Below, in pieces: positions 36,517 to 45,765 of a stretch of 64,000 nucleotides of DNA. The position numbers and the translations under genes are program-made. The notes beneath the pieces are model-generated. The model was given only the letters and a program-made list of their open reading frames with translations, was not told the origin of the DNA and searched no databases. Source of the stretch: Rhizobium sp. P38BS-XIX (GTDB lineage Bacteria; Pseudomonadota; Alphaproteobacteria; Rhizobiales; Rhizobiaceae); contig NZ_JABAIJ010000001.1 in assembly GCF_012641435.1 (NCBI RefSeq), positions 434,001 to 498,000 on the forward strand, written 5' to 3'. The first letter of the stretch is position 1. The number at the start of each line of letters is the position of its first letter.

Positions 36517-36780
36517 CTATTGGGTTGATCGCACCGTACATTGATATGCCTTTTTGATGCACGCGATCTGCGGCGTCGAGCATCGGGCTGCGCCATCGAC
36601 AACAGTGCAATAGGAGCAACTGTCGGTAAATTCGCGGCAATCCGGGCTGGCCCTGAGAAAGTCGCTCATGCTCTGCATGTCAGCCGCCTTGTCGGCTCCA
36701 GCCGGCGGCACGGTATCGTCGCATAGCGCCGGCAAGGCGCTGCCGATGAGAAGCAAAAGCGGCAAGATGAGTCTGAGCAT
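36517..36780 (-). CDS. Small Cys-rich secreted protein
   Basis: From the ATG at 36780 the product is 87 residues long with a signal peptide (MLRLILPLLLLIGSALPALC). The mature part has six Cys in DCREFTDSCSYCTVVDGAARCSTPQIACIKKAYQC, enough for three disulfides, and suggests a compact periplasmic domain. AAGGGGGTGAAC precedes the start and provides a strong ribosome-binding site. I do not recognise the family. Confidence 0.75.
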   Translation of the reverse strand: MLRLILPLLLLIGSALPALCDDTVPPAGADKAADMQSMSDFLRASPDCREFTDSCSYCTVVDGAARCSTPQIACIKKAYQCTVRSTQ

Positions 36781-36867
36781 GTTCACCCCCTTAAGCGTAG
36801 GGGCTGATTCTGCCACAAAAAACCGAATTTGCCTGCGCTGATCCAACTGCGCATGGCGCTAAAAAGA

Positions 36868-36895
36868 AAAAGGCCGGGTTTGCACCCGGCCTTTC
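36868..36895 (-). terminator. Terminator of rplM-rpsI
   Basis: Perfect stem AGGCCGGGT with ACCCGGCCT. On the minus strand it is followed by TTTTTCTTTTT. It lies 24 bases after the rpsI stop. Confidence 0.92.
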
Positions 36896-36918
36896 CAAAT
36901 CCGATCTCGGATAAGCGA

Positions 36919-37386
36919 TTAACGCTTCGAGAACTGGAACGAACGACGTGCCTTTGCACGGCCGTACTTCTTGCGTTCGACGACGCGGCTGTCGCGGGTC
37001 AGGAAGCCACCCTTCTTCAGGACCGAGCGCAGGCCCGGTTCGAAGTAGGTGAGGGCCTTGGACAGGCCGTGGCGAACTGCACCAGCCTGGCCGGAAAGAC
37101 CACCGCCGGCAACGGTTGCGACGATGTCGAACTGGCCATCACGGGCAGCAGCGAAGATCGGCTGACGCAGGATCATCTGCAGGACCGGACGGGCGAAATA
37201 GTCCGTGTAGTCCTTTTCATTGACGATGATCTTGCCGGTGCCGGCCTTGACCCATACGCGGGCGACAGCGTTCTTGCGCTTGCCGGTTGCGTAGGAACGA
37301 CCAAGCGAGTCGACCTTGCGGACGTGAACCGGAGCAGCAGCTTCCGATGCCGTGCCGAGATCCTTCAGGGAAGAGAGATCAGCCAT
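36919..37386 (-). CDS. rpsI: 30S ribosomal protein S9
   Basis: The 155-residue protein has the alphaproteobacterial N-terminal extension. The S9 core follows: [25 protein letters not shown], then [18 protein letters not shown], and the basic C-terminal tail [17 protein letters not shown], which reaches the P-site tRNA. It starts 2 bases after the rplM stop, so the pair is one transcript ending in the strong terminator downstream. Confidence 0.98.
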   Translation of the reverse strand: MADLSSLKDLGTASEAAAPVHVRKVDSLGRSYATGKRKNAVARVWVKAGTGKIIVNEKDYTDYFARPVLQMILRQPIFAAARDGQFDIVATVAGGGLSGQAGAVRHGLSKALTYFEPGLRSVLKKGGFLTRDSRVVERKKYGRAKARRSFQFSKR

Positions 37387-37388
37387 TA

Positions 37389-37853
37389 TCAGGCGCTCCT
37401 TACGTTCTTCTTGTTCAGCTTGGCAACGTCGAGAACGACGGGCTGCTGGGCTTCGTGGGGATGGTTCGAGCCGGCGTAAACGCGCAGGTTCTTCATCTGG
37501 CGACGGCCGAGCGGGCCGCGCGGAACCATGCGTTCGACAGCCTTTTCAACGACGCGCTCCGGGAAGCGGCCTTCGATGATCTGACGAGCGGTACGCTCCT
37601 TGATGCCGCCGGCATAACCGGTGTGCCAGTAGTAAACCTTGTCTTCGTACTTCTTGCCGGTGAAGACGACCTTGTCGGCATTGATAACGATGACGTTGTC
37701 GCCGTCGTCGACGTGCGGTGTGAAGGTAGCTTTATGCTTGCCACGCAGACGCATTGCGATGATAGAAGCGAGACGACCAACGACGAGCCCTTCGGCGTCG
37801 ATGAGAACCCACTTCTTCTCCACCTCTGCAGGCTTCTGGGAGAAGGTTGCCAT
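37389..37853 (-). CDS. rplM: 50S ribosomal protein L13
   Basis: 154 residues, with the L13 core visible in [50 protein letters not shown] and [22 protein letters not shown], and [30 protein letters not shown] near the end. First gene of the rplM-rpsI operon. A good promoter and a terminator-like hairpin lie in the 150 bases before it. Confidence 0.98.
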   Translation of the reverse strand: MATFSQKPAEVEKKWVLIDAEGLVVGRLASIIAMRLRGKHKATFTPHVDDGDNVIVINADKVVFTGKKYEDKVYYWHTGYAGGIKERTARQIIEGRFPERVVEKAVERMVPRGPLGRRQMKNLRVYAGSNHPHEAQQPVVLDVAKLNKKNVRSA

Positions 37854-37945
37854 GTTGCATACTCTCTTTTAGGACCCTTGGCCCGAAGGCGCTTGGGCGT
37901 TTCTTGTTGCTTGGTTTGGTCCGCTTGAAGCGAGCCAAAAAGAAA

Positions 37946-37963
37946 GCAGCCCGGAAAGGCTGC
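37946..37963 (-). promoter_or_regulatory. Terminator-like hairpin in the rplM leader
   Basis: On the minus strand GCAGCC-TTTCCG-GGCTGC is followed by TTTCTTTTT. It lies between the putative rplM promoter and the gene, so it is either an attenuator/leader element of rplM or the terminator of the upstream transporter gene. Confidence 0.5.
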
Positions 37964-37975
37964 GATCTGCGGCGG

Positions 37976-38004
37976 CTTATAAAGAGAACCGACATTCAGG
38001 TCAA
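37976..38004 (-). promoter_or_regulatory. Putative sigma-70 promoter of rplM-rpsI
   Basis: Reading the minus strand, TTGACC (37999-38004) and TATAAG (37976-37981) are separated by exactly 17 bases. This is close to the vegetative consensus, and it sits about 120 bases before the rplM start. Confidence 0.7.
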
Positions 38005-38090
38005 TATCGTCGATTTTGACGACTTGAAAAAATATCAATTGAAATCAAATAGTTATGAATACGGTATTTTTATACCACATATTTTCCGCT

Positions 38091-38927
38091 TCATCCGAGC
38101 CTTAGAACCAGCACGCCGGCCGCGATGATGGCGCCGGCGATGTAGCGCCAGATACTGGAACGCTCCTTTAGAACGAGGACCGATATCACCAGCGCAAAAA
38201 GGATCGATGTCTCGCGAAGGGCTGCGACCATGGCGACCGGAGCTCTTGTCATCGCCCAGAGCGCAAGCCCGTAAGAAGCGATGGAGCCGCCGCCTCCGAT
38301 CAGGCCGCGCCACCAGTTATAGCGGACATGTACAGCAACCGCGGTCACGCCGCGCTGCGAGATTGCCCATATAAAGAGCAGCACTGGCGGCAGCAAAGAC
38401 ATCCACAAGGTATAGGAAATGGAGTTGCCGGAAATTCGCGCACCGATACCGTCGACATAGGTATAGGTTGCGATGACGACGGCGTTGGAGAGAGCCAGCA
38501 TGATCGCGCGGCGACTGCCTTTTCTGGCCTCGAAGGCAAGCGTTAATATTCCCACGCAGATGGTCATCGTGCCGATCAATGCACCGCCGGAGAGCGTCTC
38601 CTTCAGGACAAAGCTGCTCGTCGAGACGATGATGAGAGGTGCCACGCCGCGCATCAGCGGATAGACGAGCCCGATATCGCCGGCGCGGTAGGCCGCGGCG
38701 ACAAGCTGAAAATAGGCAAACTGCAGAATTGCCGAGGCGCCGATGAATGGCCATGCGCCGGATGCGGGCATGGGCAGAAACGGCAGAAGGGGTAGGGCGC
38801 ACACCGCGCCGCCGGCCGAAACCATGGCCGCATCGAGCGATTTATCGGTGCCGGCCTTGATGATCGCATTCCATGTCGCATGCAATAGCGCGCCAAACAG
38901 GACAAGGGCGATGACGTCAAGTGACAC
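38091..38927 (-). CDS. EamA/DMT family transporter
   Basis: A 278-residue protein with about ten hydrophobic helices in two EamA repeats. It begins MSLDVIALVLFGALLHATWNAIIKAGTDKSLDAAM; the HATWNA run is typical of a DMT subgroup. The second repeat ends VLVLKERSSIWRYIAGAIIAAGVLVLR. The substrate is unknown; amino acids, sugars or drugs are all possible in this superfamily. It ends upstream of the rplM promoter on the same strand. Confidence 0.88.
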   Translation of the reverse strand: MSLDVIALVLFGALLHATWNAIIKAGTDKSLDAAMVSAGGAVCALPLLPFLPMPASGAWPFIGASAILQFAYFQLVAAAYRAGDIGLVYPLMRGVAPLIIVSTSSFVLKETLSGGALIGTMTICVGILTLAFEARKGSRRAIMLALSNAVVIATYTYVDGIGARISGNSISYTLWMSLLPPVLLFIWAISQRGVTAVAVHVRYNWWRGLIGGGGSIASYGLALWAMTRAPVAMVAALRETSILFALVISVLVLKERSSIWRYIAGAIIAAGVLVLRLG

Positions 38928-39770
38928 GAAAACCTCGAAAATCGGCTGGGGGCTGCGAGAGATTGGTATTTTGTGGGAGTTTGGCCCTCATATGATCCGC
39001 AATGCGTCAAAAAGCAACGCAATATGCGGTTTTGCACGATTGCAGAAGTGTCCCACGCTGAGCCGTTGTCCCGGCATGAAAACGTTCATTTTATGTTCCG
39101 GTCGTTACGTCACGATATTATAAATGACTAAATTATTGGAGTATGAAGCGCGAACAAATGTTGCATGTCATGTGAACGCTTGGGTAGAATTAGGCCTCAC
39201 TCATCAAGGGCGATATCAGGCGCATTTGCGACGCGCGCTGCCAATCTACCACTCGCGCTGAAAGCGTTGATAAAGTGGTAACCTCCTCTCGCGGTCATCG
39301 CAGGGGTATGGTATGGGTGGAAAAAATTTCAAATAATGTAAACTATTGCATGTCGCCGGGTCGTTTTCCGAGTGCCCGGACATCGCAAATGCACTTCGAT
39401 TTTGAGTATAGAATCGGGAAATTGATGATCCGTTTGGTATAGATTTCAGTCCATACCAAAAATTATTCTGTGGAAAACTTATGGGAATGCATATAGTCTG
39501 TGTTCGCAATCGGTTCCTATCCAATCATTCTTTTTATTAGTTATAGCTAATTGATGTGAGAATGAATGGCGAACAAATATCGCATTTCACGAGAACCCAT
39601 TCCAGTTGTATACTGAATTCTGCGGAAATGCCCCGATGGTTGAGTTGGGAAGCAGGTCGCAACACACCGCACCGTGGCCGTTATCGTCATAACGAATCAC
39701 GTTCGAGACAATCAGTAGTCGTATCGGGCTGCGTAAGCCTTCGGTGACAATCAGGTCTATCTCACCTGAC
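38928..39770. other. Gene-free, AT-richer region with diverged repeats and inverted repeats
   Basis: 843 bases with no convincing gene. Short open frames exist on both strands (e.g. 39246-39524 minus), but they lack ribosome-binding sites and coding character. Two similar stretches, near 39147-39176 and 39568-39597, share the pattern GCGAACAAAT...GCAT...TCA.G.GAAC. Inverted repeats are seen at 39247-39280 (TACCACT/AGTGGTA with an inner CGCT/AGCG) and 39432-39459 (TTTGGTAT/ATACCAAA). The base composition differs from the rest of the window. Confidence 0.55.
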
Positions 39771-40097
39771 TCAGCGCCGGAAAATCAAATCATCGTCATC
39801 GAGATCGGTCGTCGGCCGGCAGACATATACGGGGCAGGAGGGCCGATCCTTGGTCGGCAGATAGTCCTGTTCGGCATAATAGCCGTTGTCGCAGGCGTCG
39901 CTGTCGGAGACGTAGCGATCGTAGAGCGTCATATTCGGCGTTCTCTTGGCGGGATAGCGCATGATGACCGCCCGTTCCCGATTGATGGTGGCCTTTGCCT
40001 CCGCGCACGTCATGGACATGGAATTATAACGCGAAATCGCCAGCGCCGGCGTGGCGGCGGATACCATCAGCATGCCGAGGAGAATGATCTTTTTCAT
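39771..40097 (-). CDS. Small secreted protein of unknown function
   Basis: From the ATG at 40097 the product is 108 residues long with a signal peptide (MKKIILLGMLMVSAATPALA). The mature part, SRYNSMSMTCAEAKATINRERAVIMRYPAKRTPNMTLYDRYVSDSDACDNGYYAEQDYLPTKDRPSCPVYVCRP, has four Cys and ends in an acidic tail with basic last residues. Similar Cys-containing periplasmic proteins of about 100 residues are frequent in rhizobia, with no known role. The frame extends upstream, but those residues are not protein-like. Confidence 0.78.
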   Translation of the reverse strand: MKKIILLGMLMVSAATPALAISRYNSMSMTCAEAKATINRERAVIMRYPAKRTPNMTLYDRYVSDSDACDNGYYAEQDYLPTKDRPSCPVYVCRPTTDLDDDDLIFRR

Positions 40098-40208
40098 GGG
40101 GTTAATCCTCGCTGATATTGTTATGATACATATATACGTAGAGGCCGCCTGTGCGGTTTCTACAATTGCGGCATAAACGTAAGTGTGATCGACGAGGGAG
40201 GCTTCGTG

Positions 40209-40637
40209 ATGAACCACGACAGTTATGACGATTCCTATATTGCCGATATCCTTTTGTCCGTCAGAACCATTGCGCTGGTCGGCGCGTCGCCCAATCCCGC
40301 GCGGCCGAGCAATGGCGTGATGGCCTATTTGCTGAACAGGGGTTATCGCGTCATTCCCGTCAACCCGGGGCAGGCGGGCAAGGAAATCCTCGGTCAATGG
40401 GTCTATGCGCGACTTGCGGATATTCCGGAGCCGGTGGACATGGTCGACGTCTTCCGGGCGCCCGTCTATCTGCGCTCCGTGGTCGAGGAGGTCATCATGC
40501 TCGATCCAAGGCCATCAGTGATTTGGGCGCAGCTTGGCGTGCGCGACGATGCCGCCGCGACAAGAGCCGAAGCCGCAGGCGTCAGGGTTGTCATGGATCG
40601 CTGTCCGGCCATCGAGTATCCGCGATTGGTCGCTTGA
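40209..40637 (+). CDS. CoA-binding domain protein (YccU-like)
   Basis: A 142-residue Rossmann-fold protein of the CoA_binding_2 family: TIALVGASPNPARPSNGVMAYLLNRGYRVIPVNPGQAGKEILGQ, then VDMVDVFRAPVYLRSVVEEVIM and VIWAQLGVRDDAAATRAEAAGVRVVMDRCPAIEYPRL. Relatives bind CoA in crystals, but their role is uncertain. GGGAGG lies 8 bases before the ATG. The sulfhydrylase gene follows on the same strand 168 bases on; this pairing is common in Alphaproteobacteria. Confidence 0.9.
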   Translation: MNHDSYDDSYIADILLSVRTIALVGASPNPARPSNGVMAYLLNRGYRVIPVNPGQAGKEILGQWVYARLADIPEPVDMVDVFRAPVYLRSVVEEVIMLDPRPSVIWAQLGVRDDAAATRAEAAGVRVVMDRCPAIEYPRLVA

Positions 40638-40805
40638 GCCAACGGCGCACTCGCGCTGTCGCACAGGCTTTTATCGCGCGATCCCAACGAAAGATGGCAA
40701 GTTTTTTCCGCAGCTTGAAAAGCACGGCAAACTTCGCGGTTAACTTTCATCCGCCGACCTTTATGATCTGACCACCATGAACAGAATATGGCGGGAGGAA
40801 AGATC

Positions 40806-42089
40806 ATGCCGACGAACAATCCTGGCTTCGACACACTGGCAATTCATGCGGGAGCTCAACCCGACCCTGCGACGGGCGCCCGTGCGACGCCGATCTATCA
40901 GACGACATCCTTCGTTTTTCAGGACGCGGATCATGCTGCGGCACTTTTCGGATTGCAGCAGTTCGGCAATATCTACACGCGCATCATGAACCCGACGCAG
41001 GCGGTGCTCGAGGAGCGTGTCGCCGCCCTCGAAGGCGGCACGGCGGCGCTTGCCGTTGCATCCGGCCACGCGGCACAATTGCTCGTCTTTCATACGATCA
41101 TGCAGCCGGGTGACAATTTCATTGCCGCCAAGCGGCTCTACGGCGGCTCGATCAATCAGTTCGGCCATTCTTTCAAGAATTTCGACTGGCGCGTTCGTTG
41201 GGCCGATCCCGCCGACCCCTCGACATTCGAAGCACAGATCGATGGGCGCACACGTGGCATTTTCATCGAAAGTCTTGCCAATCCCGGTGGTACCTTCGTC
41301 GATATCGCCGCGATTGCGGCCATTGCTCACAAGCATGGCCTGCCGTTGATCGTCGACAATACGCTTGCAAGTCCATATCTGATCCGCCCCCTCGAGCACG
41401 GCGCCGATATCGTCGTGCATTCGTTGACGAAATTCCTCGGCGGCCACGGCAATTCCATGGGCGGCATCATCGTCGATGGCGGCACCTTCGACTGGTCGGC
41501 CTCGGGCAACTATCCGATGCTGTCGACGCCGCGGCCGGAATATAATGGCATCGTGCTGCATTCGACCTTCGGCAATTTCGCCTTTGCCATTGCTTGCCGC
41601 GTCCTCGGCCTGCGCGATCTCGGCCCTGCCATATCGCCGTTCAACGCCTTCCTGATCCTGACCGGCATCGAGACGCTGCCTCTGCGCATGCAGCGTCACT
41701 CCGACAACGCAATCGCCGTGGCGCGATGGCTGAAGGGGCATGAGAAGGTGGCATGGGTCAGCTATGCCGGTCTTGAGGATGATCCGAACCACGCGGTGCA
41801 GCAGCGCATTTCGCCGAAGGGAGCCGGGTCGGTATTTACTTTCGGGCTGAAGGGCGGCTACGAGGCGGGCAAGGGACTGGTGGAGGGGCTGCAGCTCTTC
41901 TCGCATCTGGCCAATGTCGGCGACACGCGCTCGCTGGTCATTCATCCCGCCTCGACCACACACAAGCAATTGAGCGACGAACAGAAAGTCGCAGCAGGTG
42001 CCGGACCGGACGTGGTGCGTCTGTCCATAGGTATCGAAGACGTCAAGGACATCATCGCCGATCTCGAGCAATCATTGGCGAAAGTCTGA
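40806..42089 (+). CDS. metY: O-acetylhomoserine sulfhydrylase (aminocarboxypropyltransferase)
   Basis: A PLP enzyme of the Cys/Met metabolism family that makes homocysteine from O-acetylhomoserine and sulfide. The 427-residue length and GFDTLAIHAGAQPDPATGARATPIYQTTSFVF opening fit the MetY class, which has a longer C-terminal part than cystathionine gamma-synthase. The PLP lysine is in VVHSLTKFLGGHGNSMGG. The ATG at 40806 has GGAGGA upstream. No SAM-II riboswitch consensus is visible in the 168 bases before it. MetZ-type specificity is not fully excluded. Confidence 0.92.
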   Translation: MPTNNPGFDTLAIHAGAQPDPATGARATPIYQTTSFVFQDADHAAALFGLQQFGNIYTRIMNPTQAVLEERVAALEGGTAALAVASGHAAQLLVFHTIMQPGDNFIAAKRLYGGSINQFGHSFKNFDWRVRWADPADPSTFEAQIDGRTRGIFIESLANPGGTFVDIAAIAAIAHKHGLPLIVDNTLASPYLIRPLEHGADIVVHSLTKFLGGHGNSMGGIIVDGGTFDWSASGNYPMLSTPRPEYNGIVLHSTFGNFAFAIACRVLGLRDLGPAISPFNAFLILTGIETLPLRMQRHSDNAIAVARWLKGHEKVAWVSYAGLEDDPNHAVQQRISPKGAGSVFTFGLKGGYEAGKGLVEGLQLFSHLANVGDTRSLVIHPASTTHKQLSDEQKVAAGAGPDVVRLSIGIEDVKDIIADLEQSLAKV

Positions 42090-42226
42090 GGACTGATCGA
42101 AAGCGCGGCTGAAAAAGCGCGCTGACCTCTTTGACCAAAGCGCGTTTCGTGCTTGTCTCGGTCCGCGATCGCCTGGTGTGATCGCGGATCTTTTTATTGG
42201 CGAAACTCTATCGACGGGAGAGCGAA

Positions 42227-42571
42227 GTGGCAACCTATCTGCAATTGGATGTCGATAGCGTTGAGCCTGAATTGGGCGCGCCCGCAGCCGAACGGCTTGT
42301 TTCCGGAAACCCGACCTTCCGTACATGGAACCTCGATGAGGCCGATGGCGGGCTCTACGCTGGTATCTGGGAGGCGACGCCCGGGACGTGGAAGATCGTC
42401 TATGACGAGTGGGAATACTTCCATATCCTTTCGGGCTACTCCATCGTCACGGCGGAAGGCGGCGAGAGCGTCCATCTGCGTGCCGGCGATCGGATGATCT
42501 TGAAGCCGGGCTTCAAGGGAACTTGGGAAGTCGTTGAAACGACTCGCAAGGACTATGTCATCCGCCTTTGA
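42227..42571 (+). CDS. Cupin domain protein (DUF861/cupin_3)
   Basis: A 114-residue protein with the short cupin_3 fold: YAGIWEATPGTWKIVYDEWEYFHILSGYSIVTAEGGESVHLRAGDRMILKPGFKGTWEVVETTRKDYVI. The GTG at 42227, preceded by GGAGAG, is preferred over a TTG at 42197 that lacks a site. Homologues include ureidoglycolate-related and uncharacterised cupins; the metal His of class I cupins is reduced here. Function unknown. Confidence 0.82.
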   Translation: MATYLQLDVDSVEPELGAPAAERLVSGNPTFRTWNLDEADGGLYAGIWEATPGTWKIVYDEWEYFHILSGYSIVTAEGGESVHLRAGDRMILKPGFKGTWEVVETTRKDYVIRL

Positions 42572-42669
42572 AAACCCTCTTGAATCAAAACATTAAGTTG
42601 GGTGCCCTCAGCCGGGTGTACGGACCTTTTCTGGGTCTCGCGGCAGAGCCGTCACAATTGCTGCAGGTT

Positions 42670-42709
42670 GTGTCACCGGCGCTTCATTAAACTGTCATCA
42701 AACTGAAAC
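42670..42709 (+). promoter_or_regulatory. Tandem Pho box upstream of pstS
   Basis: Four PhoB half-sites lie in 11-base phase: TGTGTCAC region (42670), GCTTCAT (42681), CTGTCAT (42692) and CTGAAAC (42703). The last two match the alphaproteobacterial Pho box best. The array ends 121 bases before the pstS start and predicts induction under phosphate limitation. Confidence 0.82.
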
Positions 42710-42830
42710 AAAGCATCTTTAGAGCCATCCTTGTCGCCAGGAGATTCAGGTGGGGATGTCTTTACTATGGAGACCTCGTGCCGATCTTCTGCTCGCCATC
42801 CTTTCATTCACTTGAGGAAGTGAGTCTACT

Positions 42831-43856
42831 ATGCTTAACCTGAAACTTCGTTCCCTTTGCCTGACCGCTGGCCTGGTTGTTACCATGACTGCTTCGGCCA
42901 TGGCCGCTGACATCACGGGCGCCGGCTCCAGCTTCATCGCGCCTGTTCTGTCCAAGTGGGCTGAAGGCTACAAGGCTGCGACGAACAACGTCGTCAACTA
43001 CCAGTCGGTCGGTTCGGGCGCCGGCATCAAGCAGCTCCTCGACAAGACCATCGTATTCGGCGCTTCCGACAAGCCGATGAGCGACGCTGACCTCGAGAAG
43101 AACGGCATTGCCCAGTTCCCGATGATTTCGGGCGGTATCGTTGTTTCCTACAACGTTGAAGGCGTAAAGCCGGGCGAACTCGTTCTCGATGGCAAGACGC
43201 TCGCCGACATCTTCCTCGGCAAGATCACCAAGTGGGACGACGCTGCCATCAAGGCTCTGAACGCCGACGTCAAGCTGCCGTCCACGCCGATCTCCGTTGT
43301 TTACCGCGCTGACAGCTCGGGCACGACCTTCAACTTCACCGACTACCTGGCCAAGGTTTCGCCGGAGTGGAAGGAAAAGGTTGGTTCGAACACGGCAGTT
43401 GAATGGCCGGTCGGCTTCGGCGCCAAGGGTTCGGAAGGCGTTTCCACCACCGTCAACCAGACGGCTGGCTCGATCTCCTACGTTGAATACTCCTACGTCG
43501 TCGCCAACCACATCGGTTTCGCGAAGATGAAGAACGCTGCCGGCAAGGTCATCGAGCCGAGCCTCGAGACGTTCAAGGCTGCTGCTTCCAACGCTGATTG
43601 GGCTCATGCCAAGAACTTCAACCTGATCATCACCAATCAGCCGGGCGAAAAGAGCTGGCCGATTGCTGCTTCGACCTGGGTTCTGCTCTACAAGAAGCCG
43701 GCAGATGCTGCTAAGAACGAAGAAGCCCTGAAGTTCTTCAAGTGGTCCTACGAAAAGGGTCAGAAGGACGCGACCGAGCTGTCCTACCTGCCGATCCCGG
43801 ACAGCGTTGCCAAGGTTGTCGAAGAGTCCTGGAAGAAGGACTTCGGCGCGAAGTAA
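42831..43856 (+). CDS. pstS: Phosphate ABC transporter, substrate-binding protein PstS
   Basis: The periplasmic phosphate receptor of the high-affinity Pst transporter. The 341-residue precursor has a signal peptide ending ASAMAADIT. Phosphate-binding loops are visible in [20 protein letters not shown], in [12 protein letters not shown], in [10 protein letters not shown] and in [23 protein letters not shown] precedes the ATG. It is first in the pstSCAB operon, behind a Pho box. A stable hairpin follows the stop, which probably keeps pstS mRNA in excess of the downstream genes. Confidence 0.97.
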   Translation: MLNLKLRSLCLTAGLVVTMTASAMAADITGAGSSFIAPVLSKWAEGYKAATNNVVNYQSVGSGAGIKQLLDKTIVFGASDKPMSDADLEKNGIAQFPMISGGIVVSYNVEGVKPGELVLDGKTLADIFLGKITKWDDAAIKALNADVKLPSTPISVVYRADSSGTTFNFTDYLAKVSPEWKEKVGSNTAVEWPVGFGAKGSEGVSTTVNQTAGSISYVEYSYVVANHIGFAKMKNAAGKVIEPSLETFKAAASNADWAHAKNFNLIITNQPGEKSWPIAASTWVLLYKKPADAAKNEEALKFFKWSYEKGQKDATELSYLPIPDSVAKVVEESWKKDFGAK

Positions 43857-43878
43857 TTTGTGCTGACTGAAAAGTTAG

Positions 43879-43908
43879 GGCGGACAGGGTATGGCCCTGT
43901 CCGCCTTT
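43879..43908 (+). terminator. Intercistronic hairpin between pstS and pstC
   Basis: A perfect 11-bp stem (GGCGGACAGGG with CCCTGTCCGCC) with a 5-base loop, followed only by TTTC. The T tract is weak, so partial termination or protection of the pstS mRNA 3' end is more likely than a full stop, because pstC begins 24 bases later. Confidence 0.7.
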
Positions 43909-43931
43909 CGTGACAGGACAAGGGGAAATCG

Positions 43932-44903
43932 ATGGCTGACGCGACTCAGACGGCTGGCTTCCAGGCAATGGATACCACCGCGGCTACCAGAAAATTCCGG
44001 ATACAAGACCGGATTTTCTATCTCATGACGCTTGGCTCGGCTGCGCTTGTCGTGCTTCTGCTGCTGGCAATTCTGGTCGTTCTCGTCATCGATGCATTGC
44101 CAACCTTCCAGGCTTTCGGGTTCTCGTTCCTTTGGGGAACGAAGTGGAGCGCTCCGGCTGATATCTATGGCGCGATTCCCGCCGTTGTCGGCACGCTGGT
44201 CAGCGCGTTCATCGCCATGCTGATCGCCGTTCCGCTGGGCATCGGCATCGCCATCTTCCTGACGGAACTTTGCCCCGGAAAGCTGCGCCGCCCGATCAGT
44301 ACGGCTATCGAGCTTCTGGCTGGCGTTCCCTCGATCATTTACGGCATTGTCGGTCTGTTCATTCTTGTGCCGCTGATGCAGACCTATATTCTGCCATTCC
44401 TCATCATGACGATCGGCCAGGTGCCGCTCATCGGCCTGCTGTTCCAGCCGCCGGCTCCCGGTGTCGGCCTGTTGACGGCGAGCCTCGTGCTGGCTGTCAT
44501 GATCCTGCCGTTCATCACCGCGATCTCGCGCGACGTGTTCAGCACGGTTCCGCCGATGCTGCGTGAATCGGCCTACGGCATGGGCATGACCACCTGGGAA
44601 GTGGCGCGCAACATCCTGATCCCGTATACACGCCGCGGCCTGGTCGGCGGCATCATGCTCGGCCTCGGCCGCGCGCTCGGCGAAACCATGGCCGTCACCT
44701 TCGTTGTCGGTTCGGTCAGCCGCCTGCAGTCGTCGATCATCTCGCCGTCCACCACCATTTCCGCACAGATCGCGAACAACTTCGGCGATGCCGACGGTCT
44801 GCAACTGTCGAGCTTGATTGCGCTCGGTCTGCTCCTGTTCGTCCTTTCCTTCTGCGTACTTGCAGCAGCGAGATGGATGATCGGCCGCGCCGACTCGCTC
44901 TGA
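43932..44903 (+). CDS. pstC: Phosphate ABC transporter permease PstC
   Basis: A 323-residue permease with six membrane helices. The BPD_transp_1 EAA loop is visible in ESAYGMGMTTWEVARNILIPYTRRGLVGGIMLGLGRALGETMAV. A helix AIYGAIPAVVGTLVSAFIAMLIAVPLGIGIAIFLTELCP is also typical. At 323 residues it is the E. coli-like short type; the PstC of the phoR-linked rhizobial operon is longer as I recall, which would make this a second system. GGGGAAATCG precedes the ATG. Confidence 0.95.
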   Translation: MADATQTAGFQAMDTTAATRKFRIQDRIFYLMTLGSAALVVLLLLAILVVLVIDALPTFQAFGFSFLWGTKWSAPADIYGAIPAVVGTLVSAFIAMLIAVPLGIGIAIFLTELCPGKLRRPISTAIELLAGVPSIIYGIVGLFILVPLMQTYILPFLIMTIGQVPLIGLLFQPPAPGVGLLTASLVLAVMILPFITAISRDVFSTVPPMLRESAYGMGMTTWEVARNILIPYTRRGLVGGIMLGLGRALGETMAVTFVVGSVSRLQSSIISPSTTISAQIANNFGDADGLQLSSLIALGLLLFVLSFCVLAAARWMIGRADSL

Positions 44904-44913
44904 GGGAAGAACC

Positions 44914-45765
44914 ATGGAAAATGCAATTCGTCAGAACCTCGTCTCGAGGCGTTACGGTAAGAACAGGGTGATGATGGCCTTGTGCTTCATCGCAGCCGCT
45001 CTCGGCATCTTCTTTCTGAGCGTGATTCTCGTCACCCTCGTTTTCCGCGGTATCTCGGCGCTGAACTTCGACGTGTTCACCATGTCCATCCCGGCCCAGG
45101 GCTCGCGCGGTGGTCTGATCAACGCAATCTACGGCACCGTGCTCGTCACGGGCTGCGCCATCCTGATCGCTGCGCCGATCGGCATTCTTGCCGGCACCTA
45201 TCTGGTTGAATACGCCAACGGTACCAAGCTTGCCGAGGCTGCGAAGTTCATCAACGACATCCTGCTGTCGGCTCCTTCGATCATCGTCGGCGTCTTCGTC
45301 TACGGCGCCGTGGTCGTTCCGATGCACGGAAACTCGGCAATCGCCGGTATTCTGGCGCTGGCGCTGATCGCCCTTCCGGTCGTCAACCGTACGACGCAGG
45401 ATATGCTGTTGCTGGTGCCGAACGCGCTTCGCGAGGCGACGGCCGCGCTGGGCGCACCGCGCTGGAAGTCGATGATGATGGTCATCTACCGCTCCGCATG
45501 GACGGGCATCCTCACCGGCATCCTGCTCGCGGTCGCCCGTATCAGCGGTGAAACCGCGCCGCTTCTCTTTACGGCAGGCTATAGTAAATTCATGAATGCG
45601 GGCCTGACCGGTCCGATCGCCACGCTTCCGGTTGCGATCAATACGCTTGCCGCCGATCCTGGCGAGGACCTGAAACAACTGGCCTGGGCCGGCGCGCTGA
45701 TCATCACCGTTGCCATCCTTGCGCTCAACATCCTTGCCCGTGTCTTGAGTGGGCGCCGCCAATGA
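44914..45765 (+). CDS. pstA: Phosphate ABC transporter permease PstA
   Basis: A 283-residue partner permease with the family run [34 protein letters not shown]. The EAA-like loop is [49 protein letters not shown]. It follows pstC by 10 bases. Its stop overlaps the pstB start (ATGA at 45762), implying coupled translation. Confidence 0.96.
   Translation: MENAIRQNLVSRRYGKNRVMMALCFIAAALGIFFLSVILVTLVFRGISALNFDVFTMSIPAQGSRGGLINAIYGTVLVTGCAILIAAPIGILAGTYLVEYANGTKLAEAAKFINDILLSAPSIIVGVFVYGAVVVPMHGNSAIAGILALALIALPVVNRTTQDMLLLVPNALREATAALGAPRWKSMMMVIYRSAWTGILTGILLAVARISGETAPLLFTAGYSKFMNAGLTGPIATLPVAINTLAADPGEDLKQLAWAGALIITVAILALNILARVLSGRRQ

Noticed and set aside
39246..39524. A 92-codon minus-strand frame in the AT-rich spacer
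   Set aside because: No ribosome-binding site and no family resemblance. The region holds diverged repeats and the frame looks accidental.
40638..40805. SAM-II riboswitch before the sulfhydrylase gene
   Set aside because: The conserved pseudoknot sequence elements are not present.
42090..42226. A small RNA or riboswitch before the cupin gene
   Set aside because: Only weak, short inverted repeats were seen, with no terminator and no known motif.
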